Source of the DNA: Hemicordylus capensis
Lineage: Eukaryota; Chordata; Lepidosauria; Squamata; Cordylidae
Assembly (NCBI RefSeq): GCF_027244095.1
Contig: NC_069658.1
Location: 362,688,687-362,752,686 of the forward strand
Direction of reading: 5' to 3'
Length of the DNA stretch: 64,000 nucleotides
Of the stretch, positions 33,781-44,026 are shown one piece after another. A program made the translations under genes and the position numbers. Within the stretch, counting starts at the first letter, position 1. Each line of letters begins with the position of its first letter. A model generated the notes under the pieces. That model was not told where the DNA came from, ran no database searches, and saw nothing but the letters and a program-made list of their open reading frames with translations.

Positions 33781-33946
33781 CAGTGGTGTAGCTATAATTG
33801 AGCAGTTGGGTTCAAAGAATATGGGCCTCCAGCACCTGAGGGCCCCCAGCTCCACCCTCCCTGTTTTCTTCATTATCTCCCTCACTCTGAGGGGCTGCTG
33901 GGGAGAGGAGTGAACACAGGCCTCCTCTCCCCTAGCTACACCCCTG
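33781..33946. mobile_element. hAT-like element with 8-bp TSD
   Basis: Ends CAGTGGTGTAGCTATAATTG and CTCCCCTAGCTACACCCCTG. Flanks CTAGTGCT (33773-33780) and CTGGTGCT (33947-33954) differ at one base. Same family as 9343-9760 and 18333-18468. Confidence 0.87.
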
Positions 33947-34077
33947 CTGGTGCTATATCCCACAAACTGACCATTCCAAATTTCTGAAGAAGTTGTTGGC
34001 CAAAGATTTTTTTCAGAAAGATTGCAAGGACCACTCCAGGCCAGGAATAAAGTGTAAAACATTAATGTACCTTTGAG

Positions 34078-34265
34078 AGCATAAGAACAGCCCTGCTGGA
34101 TCAAGCCCAAAGCCTATCTGGTCCAGCATCCTGTTTCACACAGTAGCCCACCAGATGCCTCTGAGAATCCCAGAGGCAAGCAGTGAGGGCATGACCTCTC
34201 TCGTGCTGTTGCTCCCCTGCAACTGGTATTCAGAGGCATCCTGCTTGTGAAGCTGGAGCATTTAT
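34078..34265 (+). repeat. Fragment of a common squamate repeat
   Basis: Contains AAGAACAGCCCTGCTGGATC, GGTCCAGCATCCTGTTTCAC and CAACTGGTATTCAGAGGCAT, a text seen in many squamate and other reptile repeats. Only the 5' part is present. Confidence 0.7.
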
Positions 34266-36175
34266 AGCATTTGTTGTAGTTACTTATTAATACCTCCTAG
34301 TAACACAAATGAAGCAGTTGCTGTTTTATTTTATTAACAAAAGGATTTTTGCCTTTGAAATTTCTACCTAATACATGGACCCTTTCAACAGTAGTGTTTC
34401 AGCATGTATAATCAATTGCTGGCCAAAGACATAGGTGCTCCTGAGAAATAATCACATGCAGTCTGAAGCAAGAGGAGGCGACAGTGTATCATACACTATG
34501 TCACTCTAAATGGAAGCTGCCCTTCATGGGACCTCCATCCAAACTTGTTCATCTGTGTGCAATTTGCATATAATTGCCCCGGTTTCCCCTGTTTGTCTAA
34601 CCAATGGCACCAAAAACTTGGAAGCTGCCCCATAATCCCTAAAAGGCAGAGACATAAAAGGAATGGAAGACAAAAAGAATGCTTTAGCTTTGATATCTGA
34701 ATTAGCTATCCCTACTGATGGAACATCTGCACTGATGTCCTAATACAAAAGCACCCTGAGGAACACTAACTAGCTAGAACATCATGCACTACTGTTGAAT
34801 AAATACAAAAGTCACATTCTAGTGATACCTTGATTAGGACCAGCCAACAGGACACAAAATCTCAAGCAGCTAACTTTCAAGTTCTTAAGAACCTTCATCA
34901 TCAGAAAAGAAAAGGGTTGGAGTCACTGGACATGGTGAAAATGTACCCACACCCACCCTAATCTGCATTTATGTTAAGACTGAGTCAGATGAATTAAGCA
35001 GATTCCTCTTGATTAGCTTTGCTAGACAGGGCCTACATGTCTTCAGGTGAATGTAGCATGCTGCAGCTAGAACTCAACTCACCATATTTCAGAAGATTCT
35101 ATGATGTACTTTCAGTTCATGTTAGAAGCTGGCTATGCTGGAAGCAATACAAAGACTGGATATGCGCACAACTTCTGTCATGGTTGCTGGCCATGACTTG
35201 TGCTGCCTTAGGCAGTTGCTTAATGTGCTTGCATGAACAGGATGGCTTTGCTTGAGAGAATTAGTGGAAAGAGACCAGGGACCAGTTTGGTCAGTTTCCA
35301 TGATCAAATCTCCCAACATCTTCTTCTTTGGTTACAAGTAAGTGTAGCACCTTTTCAGTGGCCATTCTTTTATTTTGAGTAGGGAGAGAGCAACTGTTCC
35401 TATCCAACCCCAACACAGCATCCCTCCAGTGCTGCAGTCTCTATACTTCTTTTTAGATTAGACTGTGAATGCTTTTGGGACAGGGAACCATTGCAATTAT
35501 TTATTTTTCTATGCAAATCACTTTGAGAACTTTTGCTGAAAAGCGGTATATAAATATTTGTAGCAGTGGTAGTGTATTCTAGAAGAGTCTCTGATGGAGG
35601 AGTTCTTCGCCAGGTGGCTTTCTCTGTAAGGTGGGATGGCAGGAGAGCTGTACTTAGAGAGCCATGGCAGGGAGCAGGGCCTGGGGCAAATCAGCCAGTG
35701 TGGGGGACCCTTCCCATTATTTTTCATGAGGGTTAAAAGAGCTGGGCCGGGGGCAGTCACCCTGCTTGCCCTGCCCTAAGGACACCCCCTGCCCCAGCTA
35801 TCTGGAGACAATCAGGATGTTACATACCTCACTGTTACATACAGCGATCAGGCCACCAGTACATGCAATCTCCAAGAATGTCAAGCAGCATTGTAAAACC
35901 CTGTCATCTCAACTAGCTCTAGTGGCTAGAACTAAGCCTTTAACTGAAGGGCAGAGCTGGGGATGTTATTTTGGGGGTATATGTTTTAACATAGTTTTTA
36001 AATGCAGTGTTATTGTGTATGATTATACCTCACCTCCATCCTTAGATATTGGATTGGCTACATTTCCAGGTAAATAAATAAGTAAATATCTTGCCACACA
36101 GATTTTCAATAGGAAGCAAGAACATTATACTTCCCCAGATCCCATGGCTTCTAAAGACTAAAGTACACAGAATAA
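34266..36175. other. Intergenic stretch with small repeat pieces
   Basis: No gene. 34825-34920 holds a possible old repeat module (CAAGTTCTTAAGAACCTTCA). 35460-35575 is a LINE/SINE 3' tail (GCAAATCACTTTGAGAAC, AAAAGCGGTATATAAAT), with a relative at 25803-25915. Confidence 0.45.
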
Positions 36176-36179
36176 CTGG

Positions 36180-37300
36180 CTACCACTCAAATCTTATATC
36201 TATTTCTGAAAGAGCTGGAATGTTCTTATCCTTATAGACACATAACTGGAGCACCTGCAGGTGAGAGGAAGGCACCAGCAGTCTCAGGGTAATCCACAAA
36301 TACATTAATTTCACAAAAGTCTGGGGAGGGGGGAATAAACCCTACCAAGCTGCCCCAATATAACTCAATGGAACAGCATATCCATGGACTCAGAGAATAC
36401 TTGACAACAATGCAAAGAGAGCTAAACGGAGCTCAGTAGCAATGAGTGGGGGAAGGAGGGCTTGAACAAAAAGAGCAGGACATTTCTCAGCTTGAAGAAT
36501 ACTCCCTTAAGACAGATACAACCCCTTCTGCTTCTGAGGGGGAAAGATGTCTACAATTATTTTTCCCCTCACCAATCATTTCACCGCTTGTGTTTCTGAG
36601 ACAAATAAGAAGGGGTTTGACACATTTAAGCTCTTGGTGTGTGGAGGTGTTAATCCTCCTCAAATAACATAATTTCAATTGTATCTGTGTGAACTCTCCA
36701 GAGGTTGCTCTGATGATCACACTGTGTGTGTGAACATGTGCGCACACACAATAACATAATATTCACCATTAGATATAACCTATTCCACTCTTACCCCTGG
36801 AATTCGGGGCTGAAGTCCAGGGCCTCCACATCCCATGGGAGGCCCCAAATCTTCTTTAGTCTGTCCCGGGTGGTAAGGTTTGTGCCCTCAAGTACCTATG
36901 TGTTAAAAATGATGCTTAACTTGCAGAGGTGGGGCTCCAAAGGCCTTTAGGTCCAGGCTCCAAAATTACCTAGGTGCACCTGTGATTCTACAATCCCTTT
37001 CCCTCTCTACAATCTCAGCAAATATTGACAAAAAAACATTAAACTGACCCCCTCAACAGCCATTAATGCCTGCTTTGGGGCTGGATAAAGAGCTGGAACT
37101 GAGCACTAGTCCCCCCCCCAAAAAAAAACCCCAAGAAATGGTGTGAGGGGGTTAAATTTGCATTTGAAGTAAGACTAAAGTTAGAGCAGGGACTCCTGCT
37201 TTTGATGCTAACTTTGTGTTTTTTTCACTATGGCCACAGGCTCAAGCACACCAGTAGACCAGGGATATATTGCAACATTTTGCTGGGGATCCAGACTTGT
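36180..37300 (+). repeat. Unnamed ~1.1 kb interspersed repeat, copy 2
   Basis: The least interrupted copy. Shares with copy 1 TATTTCTGAAAGAGCTGG and AAAAAGAGCAGGACATTTCT; with copies 1 and 3 CAACCCCTTCTGCTT; with copy 3 GAAGAATACTC, TTAAGCTCTTGGTGTG and the end phrase GCCACAGGCTCAAG...GGATATA. No coding frame or terminal repeat was recognised. Confidence 0.65.
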
Positions 37301-37439
37301 CATCTTATTATCCTCCTGCATTTATTCGCCTGGAATAACTTGGCCTCCAAAAACCTGAACCAAGAAACTTTGTGAGCAACCAGACGCTTGAAGGGGCACC
37401 TTGAAAAGAAGCAAGAGTTCTATAAGGAAAGCTGAAAGA

Positions 37440-38300
37440 CACAAGGGGAGGGGAGGGAGTCTTCCATGATTGTGGCGTAGAGTGTCACGTCGTCCTCCCC
37501 GCACTTCAGGAGGTGTGAGTGGATTTTCTCAAGTGCAGTTTGACAGCTGAGAGCAAGAGAGATTCGTGGGGGCAGCAGCAGCAACAGCTGGAGACATTCC
37601 TCACCGCGCCCCTCCTCCTGCTCCGAGAAGCCGGTGTAGCAGAGCGCCTGGACCCGCCTGCCCCTCCTCCTCCTCGGCTCACTGCGCTCCAAGAACCAGA
37701 CAGGACGGGGTAGCCTGCCCGAGTCGCCAGCTGCACGTTTTCCTCTAGAGTGGCAGGGACTGGAGGAAATAAGTTGTATGAGGTTGGCTGGCGGTGTGTC
37801 TGATGAAACATCCGAAGTAAATTGCTACAGCGAGAGCCTGGGGTGAAGGGAGGAGGAGGAGGAGCACCCCACAAGCCCATCACCTGCTGGAGACTTCCCG
37901 CCCGCAAAAGGGGAGGGGGAGACATTTTGTAACCAGCTGCAGCCGGGTTGCTTAACCGGAAGGCTTTAGGTGGGAATCCCGGACGCACCACTGCACTTGG
38001 AAAAGGAAAAAAGAGGGTCGAGGGCAGGCTTCCTTCTCCGGCATCCATGTCAATGCGGAGGGATGTGCAGGCAAGGAAAAGATGCAGGAACCGGTCCTGG
38101 ATTAAAAAGGCAGAACCATGAACATAAACCTGATGATGATGATGATGATGATGCAACGACTGCGGTGGGATTACACCCAACAATCCGCAGGACGGACCGC
38201 AAACTGAAATCCGAGCATGGCGGCGGGGAGAGAACCGAGCGAATTGGGCGGGGGGTGTCAATAGTTCAATAGATTCAAATACATTTCGTGTTTACATTTG
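37440..38300 (+). promoter_or_regulatory. GC-rich region upstream of STC2
   Basis: CpG-enriched, repeat-free sequence about 1-1.9 kb before the STC2 start codon, with a (TGA)n run at 38131-38152. Likely distal promoter or far 5' UTR. Open frames on both strands are short, non-homologous and GC-driven. Confidence 0.5.
38149..38157 (-). promoter_or_regulatory. CARE-like motif (C/EBP-ATF response element)
   Basis: TGATGCAAC (minus strand GTTGCATCA) fits the TGATGNAAN consensus of ATF4-C/EBP composite sites. It is formed where the (TGA)n run meets CAAC, about 1.2 kb before the ATG. STC2 is an ATF4-dependent stress gene in mammals, so the motif is plausible, but microsatellite drift alone could create it. 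Confidence 0.4.
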
Positions 38301-38856
38301 ATCTCGCATTGGCTATGTCGTTTTCTCTGTTTTTTTTAAATATTAAATGCATGGGGGCGGGGGGAAAGGACGACGTGAGTTCCACACAATTATCAAACTG
38401 CTTTCGGTGAGGATGCCAAAAAAATAAAATGAATTGCGAACGTTGACTGGAACGCAAATATCAAGCCCGGCGTGGATGGGGGGGGCGGAGTGTGTGTCTT
38501 TCCAAACGTAAAGTTGCCATTTTGACAGAACTCAAGAGCTGGACCAGAGATCAAGCAGGATCCCTGCAGTTTCCCCTCAAAGCAGCACACGTGCAGGTTG
38601 CGAATACCGGAGGCTCGCCCTGTTGCAAGCACACGCTCAGTTTAGGTTGCCTGTGCGACCCCTCTCTTCACAGTCCGCAGCCTTCACTGGCTCCTTGTAT
38701 ACTGTACCGTACATACAGACTCAATCGGGCTTACATACGGAGGGCGGGGAAGGAGGAAACAGTTCTAGTAGCGGGCAAAATACTCTCTCTAAAGAATCCT
38801 CATGGAGGCTACCCGACTACTTTTCCAAACTGTTGACCGCAGCGTCGCGGATGATG

Positions 38857-38865
38857 CATAAATAG
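38857..38865 (+). promoter_or_regulatory. TATA-like box, candidate STC2 core promoter
   Basis: CATAAATAG lies in GC-rich sequence about 490 bases before the STC2 ATG, which would place a start site near 38890. Nearby are a TACGTGG (38931-38937) and a KLF/Sp-like CCACGCCCCC (39081). Use of this promoter is inferred. Confidence 0.45.
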
Positions 38866-38930
38866 AAAGACGGGGCAGTGACCCTTCTCGACACCTGCAA
38901 TAACTTGCCTTTTCCCGCTCCTCCTTGAGC

Positions 38931-38937
38931 TACGTGG
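38931..38937 (+). promoter_or_regulatory. Hypoxia-response-element-like motif
   Basis: TACGTGG contains the HIF core RCGTG. Other ACGTG cores near the gene are GACGTG at 38372-38377, CACGTG at 38588-38593 and CACGTG at 39761-39766 in intron 1. Mammalian STC2 is reported as a HIF-1 target; motif function here is inferred. Confidence 0.35.
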
Positions 38938-38949
38938 TGGTGCAGAGCA

Positions 38950-39015
38950 ATGCTTTCGTTGAGAGCCGCCTTGCTTGCTTGCCCACATGCTTTTGCAACC
39001 TGCTGCTCTTTGTAG
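38950..39015 (+). promoter_or_regulatory. STC2 leader upstream ORF 1 (21 codons)
   Basis: ATG at 38950 with G at -3, stop TAG at 39013-39015; the 21-aa peptide is hydrophobic (MLSLRAALLACPHAF...). It would be within the leader if transcription begins near the TATA-like box. Confidence 0.5.
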
Positions 39016-39154
39016 CGAGCGACTCCTAGTCCCACGACGGAGTTGCCTGCTCGCGGGAGTGTGTAGTAGTTTAGAGCAGGCCACGCCCCCTGAGCGTGGT
39101 GTCAGAGTGAAACAGAGGCTCGGGTTGGCGGACATTTGCTCGAGGGATATTTGA
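38987..39154 (+). promoter_or_regulatory. STC2 leader upstream ORF 2 (55 codons)
   Basis: ATG at 38987 in weak context (C at -3), stop TGA at 39152-39154. It overlaps uORF1 in another frame and ends 193 bases before the STC2 start, leaving room for reinitiation. No other ATG lies between it and the STC2 ATG. Confidence 0.5.
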
Positions 39155-39347
39155 GGCACCATCCTTTCCCTTTCCTGGCCACTTACTTCTTGCCCTGGTA
39201 CTAGGACTGGTCGCACACCCCGAGTGCTGGCAGAAAGCATTGCTCGCTCACTCGCTCGCGTGCGTCTGATCACTCCCTTTTGCACAACAGCAAGGAGTGA
39301 GGGGACGAGGCCTCTCCTGCAGTCAGTGTTGGCTGGAAACCAGGACC

Positions 39348-39498
39348 ATGTGTGCAGAGTGGTTAGGGAAGTTAGTTACCCTGGCGTTGGTCTTCGCGAG
39401 CTTTGATCCAGTTGTGGGCACAGAAGCCACCCATCCTCCGGAAGGTGCTCAAGACAGAGCTCCTCAGCAAAAAGGGCGACTGTCTTTGCAAAACACAG
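39348..39498 (+). CDS. STC2: STC2 coding exon 1
   Basis: Encodes residues 1-50 plus the first base of codon 51: signal peptide MCAEWLGKLVTLALVFASFD and the N-terminal linker ending GRLSLQNT. The exon ends CACAG before donor GTATGT. Compared with human, the PPEG and QQKGRLSLQNT segments are identical, while the hydrophobic core is slightly changed. Confidence 0.97.
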
Positions 39499-42400
39499 GT
39501 ATGTAATTATCTGAACGCGCAAAAGCATCGGTAGGTAATTCTGGAGTCCAAGGCAGGCAAGGAAACCTCATTTCAGTTCCCAACTAGCCGCATTGTGATC
39601 TTTATTGTGTGTTCTGCTTCTCTGCAGCATCGGTTATGAGGTGCGTAGAACAGTGATAAACCTTGTCTTATAAGGAAAGGGGGACAAGAAGTAGCAATCG
39701 TATAAGGAAACAGATATGTTTCCTGTTGCTTTGGAAGCACCAGCTAGCCAGCCAGCCAAGCACGTGTTCCCGCGTTTGAACTACAGAGGAAGACTTAACT
39801 GCATTTCCATCTAAGTAGTCAAAAGACACTAGTCGTTAGTGGAAGTGTAGCGCTGGTATGAAAGTTAGACCTGGTGATAACTGTAATCTGAGGAGAACGC
39901 ATCTCCCCCCGCCCGCCCCCGCCATGGCTCCCTTTCCCCGGTTTTCTGTCAGCATAATATCTAGGGGCGCTGAAGTGCCGCGCGCTGTTCTTACACGTTG
40001 CTGGTCAGCTGCAGTCCTTCAACCTTTAAACAAGATTCTGGAGGTAAAAATACTGAAAGGGGGGAAAGACAAAGAAGCACTGCTAGTTCAAAGGATGCTA
40101 CCTAAGCAGAGGTTTAGCATTCAGTTGGCGCCTGAAAAAAAGGAGCGCTTTAAACGTGCGAAGGTAAGTAGATCCGAGTGGAACTGCTGAGCAGCCTCTC
40201 TTTCTGCCTGGAGAAGCTTGCAGTGATGCAACTGACCACGGGGATTTCTCTTCTTTCTAGTCTCCCCTTTCTTGTGATTTTTTTTTTTTTTTTTTATGTT
40301 CCCTGTATGGATGAGACAATGCAGTGATCCTCTCATGGAGCAAAGGGCATCGGTCAATGAAAAGGAACCCGAGCCTGCTCTCCGGTGGATCTCTTGTGTT
40401 CAAGACGTGCATGGAAAGAAGCAGGGAGGCAGTTCTCCCCCTTTCCCCGCCGACCCCGCTTTTTAACTGTATCGGCGCTGGCTGCTGCAAGCCTTCGATT
40501 AAATGCACGAGCAGGAATGCACGAATGCCCATTAAAGAGCTGCCACATGTGAAACACAGGCAGCTCTGTGCAATTCTCAGCAGGCTGGGGAGAGGACATG
40601 TGATTGCATCCCACCCAACGCCAACACAAGCACTACTGCCGGCATCCTGGAACATCCTCTTCCACCCCCCCCCCCGCGCTCACAAATCCGAGCTGTACAC
40701 TTATACAACGCCCGACAAAGACTCCTTTTTCCATTTTCTGTGTGTCGCTTCCCCTGTATGTGTAAAACAATGAAATGAGCCTTCTTCCCTTGAAGGATGG
40801 CTGCGGAACCCAAACCTTTGTCCAATCACAGCTTGTTTTTTGTTTGGTAAAATCCTGTCTTCGTATTTTACATAATGTGCTCTCTCTTTACATGATGTTG
40901 AAGCCAAGCCTGGCTTGTACACAGCCTTGTGAAACTTCCAATTGCACTTTTTTGTTGCATTAATAACAATAAAGTCAAAAGAGTTTCAGGCAACAGGTGA
41001 GAGGATTAAAGCTGGAAATACCTTGGAGTGGGCATCTGCCCCTTTGCTTCCAAAGCTGCAGTGCTTTTGAACTTTGAGCCAGGAAATGATTTATTTGGTA
41101 TATATGTTGATGTTAACACAGCCATCTCATATCTGCAATAAAACAGCAATCTTTGAAATATTGGACAAACCCTGAAAGAAAAACCTGAAAGTTTAAGTAT
41201 CATATGCACTTACTGTCTGTTCTGTTGCAGCTAATTGGGATTTCAGTTCTACGCATGGTAGTAAAATCTGTTGAATACAATGGTATTTACTTCCAAGTAA
41301 ACATGCAAGCAGGTTGCAAAAGTGCAGTTAATGTTGATGAGTAGTAAACAATGCAGCAGAAGAATGTTGCATCCTCCATTAGTTTTAAAGAGTTCTGTAA
41401 CAGATTTCAGTTCTTGAGATATGTGCTTATGTAGGCCTATAATCGGACATCTTCATATTGGAAGGTCCATATTACTGCCTCAAGTGCAATTTTCTTTGAA
41501 CCTTGTAATGAGTTTTGCTTTAAGAAAGATCAGACTTACTATATCACATTTCTTGAGTGAAAATGGCTTTGATATGAATTCAGTATTGACTTATTGGGTC
41601 TTGTTTCTATAACGATGCTTGTGTTTGTGTTCTGCACAAATGAAAGACAGTAACTCTTGTCTTGTGCCTTTCCTCTCCTTCCCCCATCCTTTAAATTATT
41701 ATGTTAGCGGCACAATGGGAATTTACTGTGATGACTGTTCATTTTCAGCTGAAATCCAGCACTGTTTGGTCAATGCTGGCGATGTGGGGTGCAGTGTGTT
41801 TGAGTGCTTTGAAAATAACTCTTGTGAGATCCGAGGTTTACATGAGATCTGCATGACGTTCCTCCACAACGCTGGAAAATTTGATGCCCAGGTAAATATA
41901 ATCAAACCCAAATCTGCAATAAGGAAATGTGCAGACAGGTAGGCCTGCATGCTGCAGAATTAAACTGGGGTCTTATAGGGGATTGTTGCTTGCTTGTCTT
42001 AATCTAAATTCCTGTTTTCAGTACAGGTGAACGCATTCTGCACACCTTGGGAATGGAGGATGCTCATAACATAAAATGTTAATAATATACATTCTCTTGT
42101 TAACCTTATATTTCACCTTGAGTGCCCCAACATACTGTATGCACCACAGATTCCGTCTTGAGTCCCATCAGCTGAAAAAAGTACCATACTGATTCTGCAA
42201 CTCCCTTAGTGAGGCAATATGGGGGACAATTTATCACTGAGGTTCTAACATCATCCATCAAATACCAATTGCTTGTAACAATTGCATGTTGAATGCATGG
42301 AGGGGAAGACCAAGTTGATCAATGTTTTGGGAATAATTTTCATTTTCCACCTATAAATATGTTTTTCCTAATACCTAAGCAATAAGAGCACATGGGGCAG

Positions 42401-43993
42401 ATCCCATCACTCAGAACCCCAGTTCTTATTTCTGAAGAGAAAAGTCACTGTTGAGTTTTAAAAGTAGCTTCTCTTTTCAGAAGTGAGAACTTCTATGGTG
42501 TTCACATTAAAACACAGCTCGGGCTTCATATGTGGTTCAATTTGCAACCCTTTAGTCTTAACTCCAAATCTGGTTCAGACAGATACCTTATGCTGCTTCA
42601 TCAAAGTGCTGTTTATGCCAAATAATCTTAAGTCTGAGTCCTGCACCCAGAGCTTCAGTTGACATTATTAAGAACTACTGCGCCCTATCACTGTTACTGA
42701 CATAGGTTCTGATAGAGTGGGATGGAATATTTTTTGTGAATGCCTCAATCTAGGCATGCCTCTTTAGGAATATTTTTCTTAAATGGTTTTCTCAAAACTA
42801 ATATCTGGCACACTTTGTGGAATCAATCTAACTAATTTCTGGAGGTGAATATTGGTCTGCAAAGTTATCGGACATAGCCATCTCTGCTGCTGCTTTATTT
42901 AAATGATCCCTTGGCATCCCACCAATGTTAAAGTACATTCCTTATCCAGTGTGTGGTATTAAGTTTGCCTCCTTCATTTTCTCTCCAAACATTTGTACAT
43001 CATTGAAACATCCTGTTATTATGTCTTATACTCTTACTCTGCCATTTCAGCGAAGAGGGAAAGAGAACATTACGGTAGACAAATGGTATTTGGCTTAACT
43101 AGGTCATTTACTGTATATATTAGTCAAGGTAGTGTCTGTATACTTATGGTGAGATGTAAAAACTGCATTCTACCATTATAAGCCCTGAATATTCCAATGG
43201 TCAAAATATCCAAATCATCAGTCCAATCTGTCTAAAATGTGGTACAGAGCAGCTAGGTAACAAGCACAAAAAGAATGTAAGTTTACCAATAAGAAATTGT
43301 GTTTTCACATGTATGCAATTTATATTCTACCTCTTCTTTCCTTGGCCTCTTAAATGTATTCCCAAAAGGCCCACAGAGCAGCATGTGCTTCTTTGTGCTG
43401 AAAAAGTCAATTCATTATTTCTTATACTGAAGAAGTAGCTGCTGTTGTTAGTCTTTTAAGTCCCCCTTATAACATAGTTATCAACTGAAGGTCTACATCA
43501 CAACACATGTCAAATGGCTTGATTGAATCTCCTGAGCAGCAATCTTTTCCCCTCAGTAAATATAGCTGGCACCTGTACCTATGTGGCTCTGTGGATACTG
43601 AGCCACCAAAGCAAGCTGAGTTGTGTCTTAATTTGACACACCCTTGCTGTGCTTCCTTTGTGTTTGTAGCAGCTGCCTAACAGTACAGTCCTTTGCATAT
43701 TTATTCCTGCATAAATCCTATTATTGAGGGAGAGGAAGTAATGGAAAGATCCTTGTGAAAACGGGGGTGGGGGGAATAATGAAAAACCCTTTTTAAAATG
43801 TGTGTGGAGGGGTGGAACAATCCCTCTAAAATGGTGCAGAGAATAATGGAAATATCCTCTTTAAAATGTGTGGGTAGGTGACAAATAATGAAAATATCCT
43901 TTTAAAAGAACATAGGCTGTGGGATAATGGAAAAATCCTTGTTCAAAATGTGGGGAGGAGAAGGATCATTTTTAAAAAATGGGAGGGGGGAAT

Positions 43994-44026
<33 letters not shown>

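Larger units (their letters stand above)
39499..41748 (+). other. STC2: STC2 intron 1
   Basis: 2,250 bases, phase 1. Contains a CACGTG at 39761, a CARE-like TGATGCAAC at 40224-40232, a poly-T run near 40280, a poly-C run near 40665 and a decayed palindromic repeat at 41261-41312. The first 1.2 kb is GC-richer than the rest and shows no recognised transposon, so it may hold regulatory sequence. Confidence 0.9.

Noticed and set aside
37506-38261. Minus-strand frame of about 250 codons upstream of STC2
   Set aside because: GC-rich region, no homology or domain recognised, and histidine runs come from the (GAT)n microsatellite.
39224-39406. Leader frame beginning at GTG
   Set aside because: GTG is not a normal eukaryotic start; only the CTG three bases later is kept as a weak possibility.
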